Below, in pieces: positions 8,211 to 18,456 of a DNA stretch of 64,000 bases. Location: contig NZ_CP042436.1 of NCBI RefSeq assembly GCF_007971025.1, forward strand, positions 3,720,001-3,784,000. The letters run 5' to 3'. Origin of the DNA: Mucilaginibacter ginsenosidivorans. GTDB lineage: Bacteria; Bacteroidota; Bacteroidia; Sphingobacteriales; Sphingobacteriaceae. Every line of letters begins with the position of its first letter. The stretch's first letter is position 1. A model generated the notes under the pieces. That model was not told the DNA's origin. It worked only from the letters and a program-made list of their open reading frames with translations, and did not search any database. A program made the position numbers and the translations under genes.

Positions 8211-9092
8211 TTAAGAATAAACTTCCTTATTAGCTGAGGCCAGCGTATTTTTTAGCAATCCTACTATGGTCATTAAACCTACACCACCCGGAACCGGTGT
8301 TATCCATGATGATTTCGGGGCGACATTTTCAAAGTCGACATCGCCATATAATTTAAAACCCGATTTTGTCACGGTTGATGTTTCGCGGTTCATACCCACG
8401 TCGATCACCACTACGCCATCTTTTACCATATCGGCGGTAATAAAATTCTTTTTGCCAATGGCTACGATGAGTATATCAGCATCTAAAGTGAATTTTTTGA
8501 TATCAGGCGTACGGCTGTGGCAAATAGTAACCGTGCAATTGCCCGGTGTGGTGTTCCGGGCCATCAGTATACTCATGGGCGAACCGACAATATTACTGCG
8601 GCCAACCACCACACAATGCTTTCCGGTGGTATCAATGCCGTATTCCTTCAGCATCAGCGTGATGCCATAAGGCGTAGCCGGTATAAACGATGGCAGATTA
8701 CGCTGCATCCGGCCGAGGTTAATAGGGTGGAAGCCGTCCACATCTTTTCGGTAGTCGATCTTCTCTGTAACTTTTTCCGGGTCGATGTGCTTTGGCAATG
8801 GTAACTGAACAATGATACCGTCGATATCAGCGTCAGCATTCAATTCAGCTACTTTGGCCAGTAATTCTTCCTCGGTAACTGTGTCTTCGTACCTAACCAA
8901 ACTCGATTTAAAACCCACTTTCTCACAATTCTTCATTTTGCTGGCCACATAGGTCTCGCTGCCACCATCGTGACCCACTAAAACCGCCACCAAATGCGGC
9001 TTACGGCCCGTGCGTTCCAATATTTTAGCCGCTTCATCGGCAATTTCCAACTTTAGCTTTTCTGATACGTATTTTCCGTCGAGTAAATTCAT
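8211..9092 (-). CDS. folD: Methylenetetrahydrofolate dehydrogenase/cyclohydrolase
   Basis: Bifunctional cytoplasmic enzyme that interconverts 5,10-methylene-, 5,10-methenyl- and 10-formyl-tetrahydrofolate, supplying one-carbon units for purines and formyl-Met-tRNA. The catalytic Tyr/Lys pair is in [17 protein letters not shown], the substrate loop in [13 protein letters not shown], the NADP motif in [11 protein letters not shown], and [13 protein letters not shown] near the end. I place the start at MNLLDGKYV (293 residues). The ATG six codons earlier (MGDGGL) lies in a G-rich stretch and has no homology value. It is upstream of and on the opposite strand to the NTF2-like gene. Confidence 0.94.
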   Translation of the reverse strand: MNLLDGKYVSEKLKLEIADEAAKILERTGRKPHLVAVLVGHDGGSETYVASKMKNCEKVGFKSSLVRYEDTVTEEELLAKVAELNADADIDGIIVQLPLPKHIDPEKVTEKIDYRKDVDGFHPINLGRMQRNLPSFIPATPYGITLMLKEYGIDTTGKHCVVVGRSNIVGSPMSILMARNTTPGNCTVTICHSRTPDIKKFTLDADILIVAIGKKNFITADMVKDGVVVIDVGMNRETSTVTKSGFKLYGDVDFENVAPKSSWITPVPGGVGLMTIVGLLKNTLASANKEVYS

Positions 9093-9181
9093 TAGCCCCC
9101 CGTCCCCCAAAAGGGGGAGTTAAAAGTAAAATTTTATATGTCTATTGCCCCTTATCAATTCCCCCTTCAGGGGTTAGGGGT

Positions 9182-10969
9182 TTAATCTAATTTCAACACC
9201 GCCATAAACGCCGACTGCGGTATTTCCACGTTACCTACCTGGCGCATGCGTTTCTTTCCTTTTTTCTGCTTTTCCAGCAACTTGCGCTTACGCGATATAT
9301 CACCGCCGTAGCATTTGGCCGTAACGTCTTTACGCAAGGCCTTCACCGTTTCACGGGCAATGATCTTTGCACCGATGGATGCCTGTATGATGATCTCGAA
9401 CTGCTGGCGTGGTAATAATTCTTTCAGCTTTTCGCATATCTTTTTACCGAAATCATAAGCATTTCCCCGGTATATCAGAGATGACAGGGCGTCCACAGGC
9501 TCCGCATTTAAACGAATATCCAGGCGTACCAGGTCCGACTGGCGATAACCTATCTGGTGATAATCGAACGACGCATAGCCTTTGGAGATCGTTTTCAGTT
9601 TATCGTAAAAATCGAACACGATCTCGCCCATCGGCATTTCAAATATTAGTTCAACACGATCCGATGTCAGGTACGACTGATTAACGATAGAACCGCGTTT
9701 CTGTATACATAATGACATTACCGGCCCTACAAATTCCGATTTGGTAATTATGGTCGCCTTAATATAGGGCTCTTCGACAAAGTCGATCCGGCTCGGGTCC
9801 GGCAGATCGGAAGGGTTATTTACCTGCAATTCCTCACCGCGGGTAGTAAACGCCTTGTAGGATACGTTAGGCACTGTGGTGATAACCGTCATGTCAAACT
9901 CGCGTTCCAAACGCTCCTGGATGATCTCCATGTGCAACATGCCGAGGAACCCGCATCGGAAACCAAAACCCAATGCCGCAGACGATTCCGGTTCAAAAAC
10001 CAGCGAAGCATCGTTCAACTGCAATTTGGCCATCGATTCGCGCAGCTCTTCATAATCATCCGTATCAACCGGGTAAATACCAGCAAAAACCATGGGTTTC
10101 ACCTCTTCAAAGCCTTGTATGCCTTCCGCGCAGGGCCGGTCGACATGGGTTATGGTATCGCCAACTTTTACTTCGCGGGCTTCCTTAATACCTGATATGA
10201 TATAGCCTACGTCGCCTGTTTTGATGACATCTTTTGGCAATTGATTCAGCTTTAACGTACCAACTTCATCAGCCAGGTATTGCTTTTCCGTTGCCACAAA
10301 CTTTACCTTTTCGCCTTTTCGTATTTCGCCGTTAACTACTTTAAAGTAAGCGATGATTCCCCTGAACGAATTAAATACCGAGTCGAAGATCAAAGCCTGT
10401 AAAGGGGCTTTCGGGTCGCCAACAGGAGCGGGGACGCGTTCCACTATCGCCCGCAAAATATCATGAACTCCCAAACCCGTTTTACCTGAAGCTGCCAATA
10501 TCTCTTCACGCTTACAACCTATCAGGTCGACGATCTGGTCTTTAACCTCCTCGGGCATAGCGCCTGGAAGGTCCATTTTATTCAGAACGGGGATAATTTC
10601 CAGGTCGTTCTCTAAAGCAAGGTATAAGTTGGATATGGTTTGTGCCTGTATGCCCTGTGCCGCATCTACTATCAATAATGCGCCTTCGCAGGCTGCTATC
10701 GACCGGGAAACCTCGTAGGAAAAATCCACGTGCCCGGGTGTGTCGATCAGGTTCAAAACATATTTCTGGCCATCGAGCACATAGTCCATCTGTATAGCAT
10801 GGCTCTTGATGGTGATGCCGCGCTCCCGCTCCAGGTCCATGTCATCCAAAAGCTGCGCCTGTGCATCGCGTTGCGAGATAGTATTGGTATATTCAAGCAA
10901 ACGATCGGCTAAAGTACTTTTGCCGTGGTCGATATGCGCTATGATACAAAAATTACGAATGTGCTCCAT
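9182..10969 (-). CDS. lepA: Elongation factor 4 (LepA), ribosome-associated GTPase
   Basis: A translational GTPase related to EF-G that acts on the ribosome, affecting assembly and translocation under stress. The 595-residue length is typical. G1 is [13 protein letters not shown] at about 10-22, with RERGITIKS (switch I), G3 DTPGHVDF and G4 NKMDLP. The LepA-specific C-terminal domain ends with the basic run [20 protein letters not shown]. The start gives the normal N-terminus ([18 protein letters not shown]). It is preceded by a clear -7 box and stands in its own transcription unit downstream of the CPBP gene. Confidence 0.96.
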   Translation of the reverse strand: MEHIRNFCIIAHIDHGKSTLADRLLEYTNTISQRDAQAQLLDDMDLERERGITIKSHAIQMDYVLDGQKYVLNLIDTPGHVDFSYEVSRSIAACEGALLIVDAAQGIQAQTISNLYLALENDLEIIPVLNKMDLPGAMPEEVKDQIVDLIGCKREEILAASGKTGLGVHDILRAIVERVPAPVGDPKAPLQALIFDSVFNSFRGIIAYFKVVNGEIRKGEKVKFVATEKQYLADEVGTLKLNQLPKDVIKTGDVGYIISGIKEAREVKVGDTITHVDRPCAEGIQGFEEVKPMVFAGIYPVDTDDYEELRESMAKLQLNDASLVFEPESSAALGFGFRCGFLGMLHMEIIQERLEREFDMTVITTVPNVSYKAFTTRGEELQVNNPSDLPDPSRIDFVEEPYIKATIITKSEFVGPVMSLCIQKRGSIVNQSYLTSDRVELIFEMPMGEIVFDFYDKLKTISKGYASFDYHQIGYRQSDLVRLDIRLNAEPVDALSSLIYRGNAYDFGKKICEKLKELLPRQQFEIIIQASIGAKIIARETVKALRKDVTAKCYGGDISRKRKLLEKQKKGKKRMRQVGNVEIPQSAFMAVLKLD

Positions 10970-10977
10970 TTTCAGCG

Positions 10978-10985
10978 CAAAAGTA
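10978..10985 (-). promoter_or_regulatory. -7 promoter box for lepA
   Basis: TACTTTTG on the minus strand matches TAnnTTTG, eight bases upstream of the lepA ATG. No convincing -33 element is seen. Confidence 0.55.
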
Positions 10986-11035
10986 GCTTTTTAAGGCGAG
11001 ATTAAGAAAGGCCCGCGCGGCGAGTTAGGCCTGTT

Positions 11036-11824
11036 TTATAAATGGTGGTTCCATTGTATTATTTCGAGCATTATGGCAGTGAAATTAAAGCAGAAGTGCA
11101 TACATACCCCATACCATAGCGTTTTTTCTTTAGTGCGCACATGGCCGAGTAATAAGGCAAATGGGATAAGCCAGAAAAGTGAAATTACTGATCTGTGCAT
11201 AATAGCGAAAACAAAAGAACTTATAAAAATTGCCTGTTTGGTATCAGTTACCAGCATAAGCTTTCCCAGCAAAAACCCGCGATAGCCCAGTTCTTCAAAC
11301 AAAGCCGGCATTACCGCGACAAAAAAGATCGCCAATACAACGCTATTCTTATGCGATGCATAGAACTCGTAATAAGAGAAGTCGGTAGAAAACAGGCTCC
11401 TGTTAAGCCATCTAACAACAAAGTTTACCACAAACGATCCCCCGACCGCAATAGCACAATACCCCAGCAGTTTTAGAACAGAAAAACTATGCCATAGAAA
11501 TACGCTTTTTAGTTTTGACCAATTGATAAAAAAGAAAACGACAGCGACTGCTGCCAGGAAAACATCAATAACAATTGACCAGGTAAATGTTTTAAAGTAA
11601 TCTACAAAGCTAAATACACAACAGGCAACGGCATGTATAGCAAAAAACAGCGCCGCCTGCTTTATTGCTCTCCACTTTTCCTCAGTCGAACTTTCAGAAG
11701 AGAGAATAATAGCATGACCGCAATGACTGCAAAACCTGCTGCTTTCATATACGGGCCGATCACAGTTACCGCAATGGGGTAATTGCGATTCATCCGCATC
11801 GTTAATAAGGGTTAGATCAGCCAA
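11036..11824 (-). CDS. CPBP-family intramembrane metalloprotease with N-terminal zinc ribbon
   Basis: The 262-residue protein starts with a zinc ribbon (HCGNCDRPVYESSRFCSHCGH) at about residues 17-37, followed by several membrane segments. The CPBP (Rce1/Abi) motifs are present: FEELGYRG (EExxxR), FAIMHRS and the final MHFCFNF. Active CPBP proteases cut membrane substrates, including prenylated proteins and bacteriocin leaders. The protein overlaps the upstream zinc-ribbon gene by eight bases, and the two share the ribbon. Target unknown; the pairing suggests a common membrane complex. Confidence 0.82.
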   Translation of the reverse strand: MADLTLINDADESQLPHCGNCDRPVYESSRFCSHCGHAIILSSESSTEEKWRAIKQAALFFAIHAVACCVFSFVDYFKTFTWSIVIDVFLAAVAVVFFFINWSKLKSVFLWHSFSVLKLLGYCAIAVGGSFVVNFVVRWLNRSLFSTDFSYYEFYASHKNSVVLAIFFVAVMPALFEELGYRGFLLGKLMLVTDTKQAIFISSFVFAIMHRSVISLFWLIPFALLLGHVRTKEKTLWYGVCMHFCFNFTAIMLEIIQWNHHL

Positions 11825-12353
11825 TATTTAGTTCCTTTTTAAGTTTTTCGGCTTCTATAGCAGATTTGATACCTTTTATAAAACAGCCGACGATGAATAT
11901 CTTGAAAATAATACCGCTTACTATTGTTAATGGGTTTTCGATGGCATTCAGGATAAATATCAACGCATATAACGATGTGCCGGTGATCACCCCGGCCAAC
12001 GGCATACGTGTACACCAGAAACCTATCGCAGCAAAAAGTACCGCTAATATCGCATTCACAAGCAGAACAGTGCTCCCCAACCCGGTTTTGTCCATGCCAT
12101 AAACTATCAGGCCGCCTACCAGGGTAGCGCCGGCAACGTAATACAACGCATAGCTAGCCTTTTTTACCATTCTGTTAGCTTCTTCCAGGTTAAGCTCCTT
12201 GTAGCTTTTGTCCATTAAAAATTTCTTTTGCTCCTCTTCAGTTCCCGTAAGCGGATATCCGCAATCTGCGCAAAATTGGTCGTTGGTGGTAACAGTTGAA
12301 GTACAGGATTTGCAAAAGGTAAAATCGTTGGCTGGTGTTAATTGTGCGTCCAT
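11817..12353 (-). CDS. Zinc-ribbon membrane protein of unknown function
   Basis: The 178-residue protein has a zinc ribbon near its N-terminus (FCKSCTSTVTTNDQFCADCG, about 12-31). A short charged helix follows, then about four hydrophobic segments (for example YYVAGATLVGGLIVYGM and AGVITGTSLYALIFIL), and a charged C-terminal helix. It should sit in the inner membrane with the ribbon in the cytoplasm. It is translationally coupled to the CPBP protease gene. No enzyme motif is visible. Confidence 0.7.
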   Translation of the reverse strand: MDAQLTPANDFTFCKSCTSTVTTNDQFCADCGYPLTGTEEEQKKFLMDKSYKELNLEEANRMVKKASYALYYVAGATLVGGLIVYGMDKTGLGSTVLLVNAILAVLFAAIGFWCTRMPLAGVITGTSLYALIFILNAIENPLTIVSGIIFKIFIVGCFIKGIKSAIEAEKLKKELNIG

Positions 12354-12579
12354 TGTTTAGGGTTTAGAGAAGCAAGATAAAAATTTAGAAGGAATTTATC
12401 AATAGCCTTTAAGGGATGGCATAGCTTAAACAACCAAGTGGGTTTACATGGTTTACACAATTTCAAATCTTTAATCGTTAAACTTTTGATTATCAGTATA
12501 TTAGATCACAGTTAGCGAAAAAAGTGTTAACCATGATTGGAGTCATTTTACCGGAAATATTAGGACTAAAGATATATGA

Positions 12580-12852
12580 TCAAAACCTTTCAACATAATT
12601 GATAATAAACTTTGCCAGTTGCTCCTGCTCGGCTATAGTCAGTACCTCGCCGTCGTATATCCAATAGCCTTGCTCATCAAATAGTATTCTGCCTAAATGA
12701 TCCGGGGTTTCTTCGAAAGCTGTATATAGATTATAAACCAAAACCTTGCTTTTGCTTTCAAGTTCCGGCACCACGCGGATGATCTCGTCAGGTCCGTTTT
12801 TACGCCTTATCCAGGCTTTTGCCTCTGTTATCAGTTCGGTATTCTTTATCAT
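12580..12852 (-). CDS. Small hypothetical protein divergent from the imu cassette
   Basis: I choose the ATG giving MIKNTELITEAKAW, a 90-residue soluble protein. A start 17 codons upstream would add a hydrophobic leader that runs into the palindromic operator and looks artificial. The protein is acidic and globular, with phrases ILFDEQGYWIYDGEVL and EQLAKFIINYVERF. I do not recognise a family. It is transcribed away from imuA across the 34-bp palindrome, so both may share one regulator. Whether it takes part in the DNA-damage response is a guess from position only. Confidence 0.65.
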   Translation of the reverse strand: MIKNTELITEAKAWIRRKNGPDEIIRVVPELESKSKVLVYNLYTAFEETPDHLGRILFDEQGYWIYDGEVLTIAEQEQLAKFIINYVERF

Positions 12853-12872
12853 AACAAAACAAAAATGAAAAT

Positions 12873-12906
12873 AATTTGCTAATAATACTAAAAATATTAG
12901 CAAATT
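12873..12906. promoter_or_regulatory. 34-bp palindromic operator between imuA and the divergent small gene
   Basis: AATTTGCTAATA and TATTAGCAAATT are exact 12-bp reverse complements separated by ten A/T-rich bases. The site lies 20 bases before each flanking start codon, so a dimeric repressor bound here would control both genes. It does not resemble the E. coli LexA box. The protein that binds is not encoded in the immediate neighbourhood. Confidence 0.6.
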
Positions 12907-12926
12907 TGTTACCCAGGTTTTACCAG

Positions 12927-13658
12927 ATGCAGGCCACCAAGCAAGATACGATCAATAAGCTGCGTAAAGATATTTTACTGTTGGAGGGCTTTAAGCCGGC
13001 TTTGGCTGATGGGGCCGGCAGCCTTGGTTTGGGTTGTATTGAAGCTGCTTTCCCCAATGGAGTTTTCCCGGTTGGCGCCATACATGAAATGCTTTGCCCC
13101 ACGCCCGAGCACCTTGCCGCATGTACCGGTTTTATGGCCGGTACGTTATCGGCGCTAGCCTCCAAAGGCGGAGTATGCCTGTGGATCAACCGGTATCAGC
13201 GGTTGTTCCCTCCATCGCTGTCATTTTTTAATATGCCGCCGCATCATTTCATTTTTGTAGATGTAAAGCAGGAAAAGGATGCTCTTTGGGTAATGGAAGA
13301 GGCTTTGAAATGTGAAGGCCTTACAGCCGTGATAGCCGAACTGCAAACTATCACTTTCGCACAATCACGACGATTACAACTGGCTGTTGAACGCAGTAAA
13401 GTAACCGGGTTTATACTCCATAACGATCCCCAAAAAGCAAGAGCTTCAACCTGTGTCGCACGCTGGCAGGTTACCCAGCTCGAAAGCGAAATTGAAGAAG
13501 GTTTGCCGGGTGTATGGTTCCCGCGCTGGCAGGTTGAACTGCTTAAGGTAAGGAACGGAAAACCGGGTAGCTGGGCTGTTTCATGGGATGGTAGCGGCTT
13601 TACTATACTTGAAGAGGGAGCGAAAATCATTCAATTGCCCCAACGTAAAGCAGGCTGA
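12927..13658 (+). CDS. imuA: ImuA-like RecA-fold accessory protein of translesion synthesis
   Basis: First gene of the imuA-imuB-dnaE2 mutasome cassette. ImuA proteins are RecA/SulA-related partners of ImuB and DnaE2 in damage-induced mutagenesis. In the 243-residue protein the typical opening KLRKDILLLEGFKP is followed by the RecA-like strands FPVGAIHEMLC, GGVCLWINRYQRLFPPSL and LTAVIAELQTITF. There is no GxxxxGKT Walker A motif, as expected for ImuA. I start at MQATKQDT; an upstream TTG lies inside the palindromic operator. One base separates the stop from imuB. Confidence 0.85.
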   Translation: MQATKQDTINKLRKDILLLEGFKPALADGAGSLGLGCIEAAFPNGVFPVGAIHEMLCPTPEHLAACTGFMAGTLSALASKGGVCLWINRYQRLFPPSLSFFNMPPHHFIFVDVKQEKDALWVMEEALKCEGLTAVIAELQTITFAQSRRLQLAVERSKVTGFILHNDPQKARASTCVARWQVTQLESEIEEGLPGVWFPRWQVELLKVRNGKPGSWAVSWDGSGFTILEEGAKIIQLPQRKAG

Positions 13659-13659
13659 T

Positions 13660-15165
13660 ATGCAAAAGCGCTTTGTTTCCATATGGTTTCGTCATTTACT
13701 GGCGGACTGGTTCACCCTCCGCCGGCCCGAACTAAAGACTGTCCCTTTTATTATTGTCGAGCCTTCGGGCGGGCGTATACTGGTTGTAGCCGCCAATTAC
13801 CTGGCCGAAAAGCAAGGCATTACTGCGGGTATGGCTGCCGCCGATGCCAAAGCTATTGTGCCGTCATTAAAAGTAATAGATCATTTGCCGGGCCAGAATG
13901 CTAAATTGTTGAAGGCTTTGGGCGAATGGTGTATCCGATATACCCCCCTGGTAGCAATTGACCTTCCCGATGGGTTGATACTGGATGTATCGGGCTGCCC
14001 GCATTTGTGGGGCGGCGAAAGGGCCTACCTGGGGAATATTATCCGGGTACTGCGCAGCAAAGGTTATGATGCACGCGGGGCAATGGCCGATACCGCAGGT
14101 GCAGCCTGGGCCGTGGCCCGTTTCGCAAAGAAAGACCCGATAGTGGAGCCCGGCAAACAAACGGAAGCATTATTAACGTTACCGCCGGCGGCATTGCGCC
14201 TGGACGACATCGTCATTGAGCGCCTTACCAAACTGGGGTTCTATAGCATACAGGGCTTTATGGGTATAGGCCGTTCCGTATTACGCCGCCGCTTCGGGCC
14301 GGAGCTATTGCTCAGGCTTAACCAGGCACTGGGCATGGAGGATGAACACCTGGAGTTATTGGAGCCTGTGATACCATACCACGAACGCTTACCCTGCCTT
14401 GAACCCATCCGTACCGTCACGGGTATCGAAATAGCCATCAGGCAGTTACTGGAGCTACTTTGCCATCGGCTGCAAAAAGATGGCATGGGTCTGCGAACAG
14501 CCATTTTAAAATGTTACCGGGTCGACGGTCAGGTATTGCAGGTAAGCATCGGAACAGGTTTGCCATCACATTACACCAATCATTTATTCAAACTATTCGA
14601 ACTTAAAATACCAACCATTGAGCCGGGGCTGGGCATCGAATTATTCACGCTTGATGCACCAAAAGTGGAGGAAGTTGAACCCGGACAGGAAGCCTTATGG
14701 GGAGGTAACGAGTGCAGCCTGGAAGATAACCGTTTGGCAGAGCTGCTGGACAAACTGAGCAATAAAATAGGTGCTGCCGCAATAAAACGTTATCTGCCGC
14801 AGGAACATCACTGGCCCGAAAGATCGATCAAAATAGCAACATCGTTAACAGAAAAACCAACCACGGTATGGCGTACGGCACAACCACGCCCATCATTGAT
14901 ACTTCCCCGACCGGAGCCTATTGAAGTGATGGTAAAAACGCCGGATTATCCGCCTAAGTTTTTTATATATAAAGGGCAAAAGCACAATGTTATAAAATCA
15001 GATGGCCCCGAACGCATTGAGCACGAGTGGTGGATAGAAGAAGGTGAGCATCGCGATTATTATTATGTAGAGGACAACCAGGGGCAGCGTTACTGGCTGT
15101 TCAGGTTGGGACATTACGATAATGATAAAAACCGGCAATGGTTTTTACATGGATTTTTTGCCTGA
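13660..15165 (+). CDS. imuB: ImuB, catalytically inactive Y-family polymerase homologue
   Basis: In known mutasomes ImuB is the scaffold that links the sliding clamp, ImuA and DnaE2. The 501-residue protein has the Y-family layout: palm and fingers to about 230, then a little-finger-like region. Metal ligands are missing. The first motif reads VSIWFRHLLADW instead of the usual D-x-D, and the second reads IDLPDGLILDVSG instead of SxDE. So it should not polymerise DNA. Adjoining helices contain FMGIGRSVLRRRFG, the helix-hairpin region. The C-terminus is long (from about 380) and ends YWLFRLGHYDN, a pattern common in ImuB. The start at MQKRFVSIW leaves one base after imuA. Confidence 0.9.
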   Translation: MQKRFVSIWFRHLLADWFTLRRPELKTVPFIIVEPSGGRILVVAANYLAEKQGITAGMAAADAKAIVPSLKVIDHLPGQNAKLLKALGEWCIRYTPLVAIDLPDGLILDVSGCPHLWGGERAYLGNIIRVLRSKGYDARGAMADTAGAAWAVARFAKKDPIVEPGKQTEALLTLPPAALRLDDIVIERLTKLGFYSIQGFMGIGRSVLRRRFGPELLLRLNQALGMEDEHLELLEPVIPYHERLPCLEPIRTVTGIEIAIRQLLELLCHRLQKDGMGLRTAILKCYRVDGQVLQVSIGTGLPSHYTNHLFKLFELKIPTIEPGLGIELFTLDAPKVEEVEPGQEALWGGNECSLEDNRLAELLDKLSNKIGAAAIKRYLPQEHHWPERSIKIATSLTEKPTTVWRTAQPRPSLILPRPEPIEVMVKTPDYPPKFFIYKGQKHNVIKSDGPERIEHEWWIEEGEHRDYYYVEDNQGQRYWLFRLGHYDNDKNRQWFLHGFFA

Positions 15166-15170
15166 ATGCT

Positions 15171-18100
15171 ATGAAATATTCAGAATTACAGGTAACCAGT
15201 AATTTTAGCTTTCTGCGTGGCGGATCGCATCCCGAAGAATTGGTGCGGGAAGCCATCAGGCTGGGGTATAAAGCTATTGCCATAACTGATAGAAATACCG
15301 TAGCCGGTGTAGTACGTGCGTTTAAAGTTGCAAAGGCCGCAAACGATTCGCAGGATGAGAAAGAGAAAATTCAATTTATACCGGCCTGCCGCCTTGACCT
15401 GCTCGACGGTACGTCGTTACTGGCTTACCCTACCAACATCACTGCCTGGGGGCGTTTGTGCGCCTTACTCTCCAAAGGTAACCTGCGGGCCGAAAAAGGG
15501 GAGTGCCACCTGTATAAACAGGATGTTTTTGAACATGCTGAAGGTATCAAATTTATAATGGTGCCGCCATCATCGCTCAATTCCCGCTTTGATTTTGACG
15601 ATGATTTCAAAAAAGATGTTAATGAATATCGTAAGGTGTTCGGGAGTGAGCTTTACATAGCTGCCTGCCGTGCCTATGCGGGTGACGATGCCAAATGGCT
15701 CTATCGCATTGCACAATTAAAGGTGCCTATGGTGGCTACCAATAACGTTTATTACCACTTAGCCGAAAGGCGCCGGCTGCAGGATGTTGTAACCTGTGTC
15801 CGCGAAAAATGCACCATCCATAATGCAGGATTCAAACTTCATCCCAATGCCGAGCGGCACCTGAAATCGATTGATGAAATGGAGCGGCTTTTCAGGGATT
15901 ATCCTGATGCCATTGAACGAATTGAGGAAATAACCGGCGCCTGCAATTTTTCGCTCGATGAGTTAAAGTACCTTGAACCTGAATGGAAAAGCCCGGATGG
16001 CCGGACTGCCGACGAGCATCTTGCGGAACATACCTGGGCCGGCGCCAAAAAAAGGATGGGCGACAGGATGAAACCGCAGCATTTCGACCAGATACAATTT
16101 GAACTGGACTTTTTTAAGCGGCGTAAACTGGCGCCTTATTTTTTGCGGATATATGAATACACGCAAAAAGCGGAAGAGCTGGGCATCCTACACCAGGGGC
16201 GCGGTTCGGCAGCCAATTGTGCGGTTTGTTTTTGCCTGGGCATTACACCGGTCGACCCAACTGAACAAAAAATGCTTTTCTCCCGGTTTATGTCTGACGC
16301 GAGGGACGAATGGCCCGATGTGGACGTGGATTTTGAGCATGAACGCCGCGAAGAGATCATTCAATGGATATATGAGACCTATGGACGCGAATATGCGGGC
16401 ATTGTGGCCACTGTAACCCAGGAGAGGCATAAAGGCGCCATTCGTGATGTTGGAAAGGCAATGGGTTTATCAGAAGATACCATTAAACGGCTGGCCGGTG
16501 CAATATGGAGTTTTTCGGAGGAGGCCTTTGATCGTCAGCGCATCATCGAACAAGGACTAAATCCGGATGAGCCCTATTTGTATAAGGTACTTGAATTAAC
16601 ACAACAACTAATGGGTTTCCCCAGGCAGTTGGGACAGCACACCGGCGGATTCGTTATCATGCGCTGTAAGCTTTCAGACATTTGCCCGGTAATGAATGCG
16701 CGGATGGAAAACCGTACCCAACTGGAATGGAACAAGGACGACCTGGAGGACCTGGGTATTTTAAAGGTAGATGTGCTTGGCCTGGGTATGCTTACCTGTA
16801 TCCGTAAAGCCTTTGACCTGGCAAAACAGCATTACGGGCTCCATCTGACACTGGCTAATGTACCGCATGACGATAAGAAGGTTTATGATATGATCTGCGA
16901 AGCTGATACATTAGGCGTATTCCAGATAGAAAGCCGGGCGCAAATGTCCATGCTCCCGCGTTTAAAACCCCGGAATTTTTATGACCTGGCGATAGAAGTG
17001 GCCATTGTACGGCCCGGTCCTATACAAGGCGATATGGTGCATCCATATTTGCGCAGGCGCGATGGCATCGATCCTATCGAATATCCATCAAAGGCTATAC
17101 AGGAAATATTGGAAAGAACCAAAGGGGTCCCGCTTTTCCAGGAACAGGCAATGCAGATAGCTATAGAAGCCGCGGGGTATACGCCTGCCGAAGCGGATGT
17201 ATTGCGCCGCAACATGGCAACTTTTAAAGCCAAGGGCGAGGTTAGCCGGCATAGGGATAAACTGGTGAAGGGCATGGTAGATAATGGCTATGCTGAAGAA
17301 TTTGCCAGCCGGGTTTTTAAACAACTGGAAGGCTTTGGCAGTTATGGATTCCCCGAAAGCCATGCTATTAGCTTTGCCTACCTGGTTTATATTTCATGCT
17401 GGCTCAAGTACCATTACCCTGATGTATTTGCTGCCGCTTTACTCAATAGTCAGCCGATGGGCTTTTACCAGCCGGCACAGATCGTCATCGACGCACAAAA
17501 ACATGGCGTTGTGATGCGGCCTGTAGACGTAAATTATTCGCTGTGGGATAATACGCTGGAAGAAAAAGACGGCAAATATTGCGCGGTACGGTTAGGATTC
17601 AGGCAGGTAAAGGGACTGAGCGAAGAGGATATGCAATTACTGGTTGATGCAAGGGGAGAAGGTTACAACAGTATTAACCGGTTAAGCGATACCGGCGTGC
17701 CACAAGCGGCCATAGAAAAGCTGGCCGACGCTGATGCTTTTCGTTCCATCCGGCTCGATCGCCGCGAAGCTTTATGGGAAGTACCTGCATTAAGTGATAA
17801 GCCTATCGGTTTATTTAACGGGCAACCATCCGAAAGCACTTTTGAAGGGCAGATCAGTTTACCATTTATGTCGCAAGCTGAACATGTGGTGCATGACTAT
17901 GCCTCGACAGGCTTATCATTGAAGGCACACCCGGTAAGTTTTGTACGTGAAAAACTACAGATGCTGCATATTTTGGAAACCTGTAAGCTAACTGAATTAA
18001 AGAACGGCGACCAGGTTAAAGTAGCGGGGCTGGTTACTGTGCGGCAGCGCCCCGGGACCGCTAAAGGTGTTTTATTCATTACTATTGAAGACGAGACCGG

Positions 18101-18407
18101 TTTTGCTAACCTTGTTGTTTGGGCGGATAAGTTCGATCAGTACCGCAAAGAGATATTACAAACCCGCTTACTGATGGTTGAAGGGAAGGTGCAGATAGAA
18201 GGTAAGGTCATCCACGTGGTCGTCAATAAATGTTTTAACCTGTCGGGTTTATTACAAAAACTGACCCCTGAATTCAAGGATGCACCCATACTTACCCTGG
18301 CCAGGGGCGATGAAACTACGGCCCCGGTACCCAATGAGCGTAATACCATTCCAGCGGGTGAGAACCCGGTAAATAAAGTATTTCATAAAGGCAGGAATTT
18401 TATGTAG
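15171..18407 (+). CDS. dnaE2: Error-prone DNA polymerase III alpha subunit DnaE2
   Basis: Replicative-type C-family polymerase used for damage bypass with ImuA/ImuB. In 1,078 residues I see the PHP domain (SELQVTSNFSFLRGGSHPEE at the start) and the palm motifs GRGSAANCAVCFCLGITPVD and WPDVDVDFEHERRE with the catalytic Asp pair. Fingers follow with PRQLGQHTGGFVI, PLFQEQAMQIAIEAAGY and FPESHAISFAYLVY. Near the C-terminus an OB fold reads VKVAGLVTVRQRPGTAKGVLF. Length and order match DnaE2 rather than DnaE1. It ends the cassette, six bases after imuB, and a short gap precedes converging genes. Confidence 0.94.
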   Translation: MKYSELQVTSNFSFLRGGSHPEELVREAIRLGYKAIAITDRNTVAGVVRAFKVAKAANDSQDEKEKIQFIPACRLDLLDGTSLLAYPTNITAWGRLCALLSKGNLRAEKGECHLYKQDVFEHAEGIKFIMVPPSSLNSRFDFDDDFKKDVNEYRKVFGSELYIAACRAYAGDDAKWLYRIAQLKVPMVATNNVYYHLAERRRLQDVVTCVREKCTIHNAGFKLHPNAERHLKSIDEMERLFRDYPDAIERIEEITGACNFSLDELKYLEPEWKSPDGRTADEHLAEHTWAGAKKRMGDRMKPQHFDQIQFELDFFKRRKLAPYFLRIYEYTQKAEELGILHQGRGSAANCAVCFCLGITPVDPTEQKMLFSRFMSDARDEWPDVDVDFEHERREEIIQWIYETYGREYAGIVATVTQERHKGAIRDVGKAMGLSEDTIKRLAGAIWSFSEEAFDRQRIIEQGLNPDEPYLYKVLELTQQLMGFPRQLGQHTGGFVIMRCKLSDICPVMNARMENRTQLEWNKDDLEDLGILKVDVLGLGMLTCIRKAFDLAKQHYGLHLTLANVPHDDKKVYDMICEADTLGVFQIESRAQMSMLPRLKPRNFYDLAIEVAIVRPGPIQGDMVHPYLRRRDGIDPIEYPSKAIQEILERTKGVPLFQEQAMQIAIEAAGYTPAEADVLRRNMATFKAKGEVSRHRDKLVKGMVDNGYAEEFASRVFKQLEGFGSYGFPESHAISFAYLVYISCWLKYHYPDVFAAALLNSQPMGFYQPAQIVIDAQKHGVVMRPVDVNYSLWDNTLEEKDGKYCAVRLGFRQVKGLSEEDMQLLVDARGEGYNSINRLSDTGVPQAAIEKLADADAFRSIRLDRREALWEVPALSDKPIGLFNGQPSESTFEGQISLPFMSQAEHVVHDYASTGLSLKAHPVSFVREKLQMLHILETCKLTELKNGDQVKVAGLVTVRQRPGTAKGVLFITIEDETGFANLVVWADKFDQYRKEILQTRLLMVEGKVQIEGKVIHVVVNKCFNLSGLLQKLTPEFKDAPILTLARGDETTAPVPNERNTIPAGENPVNKVFHKGRNFM

Positions 18408-18456
18408 TAACCACTTAAAATTCCTGCTTAAAATAGGTAGATGCAGGACCGCTGCT

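Noticed and set aside
12876..12926. Longer imuA start at a TTG
   Set aside because: It would place the coding region over the palindromic operator and adds residues unlike the family N-terminus.
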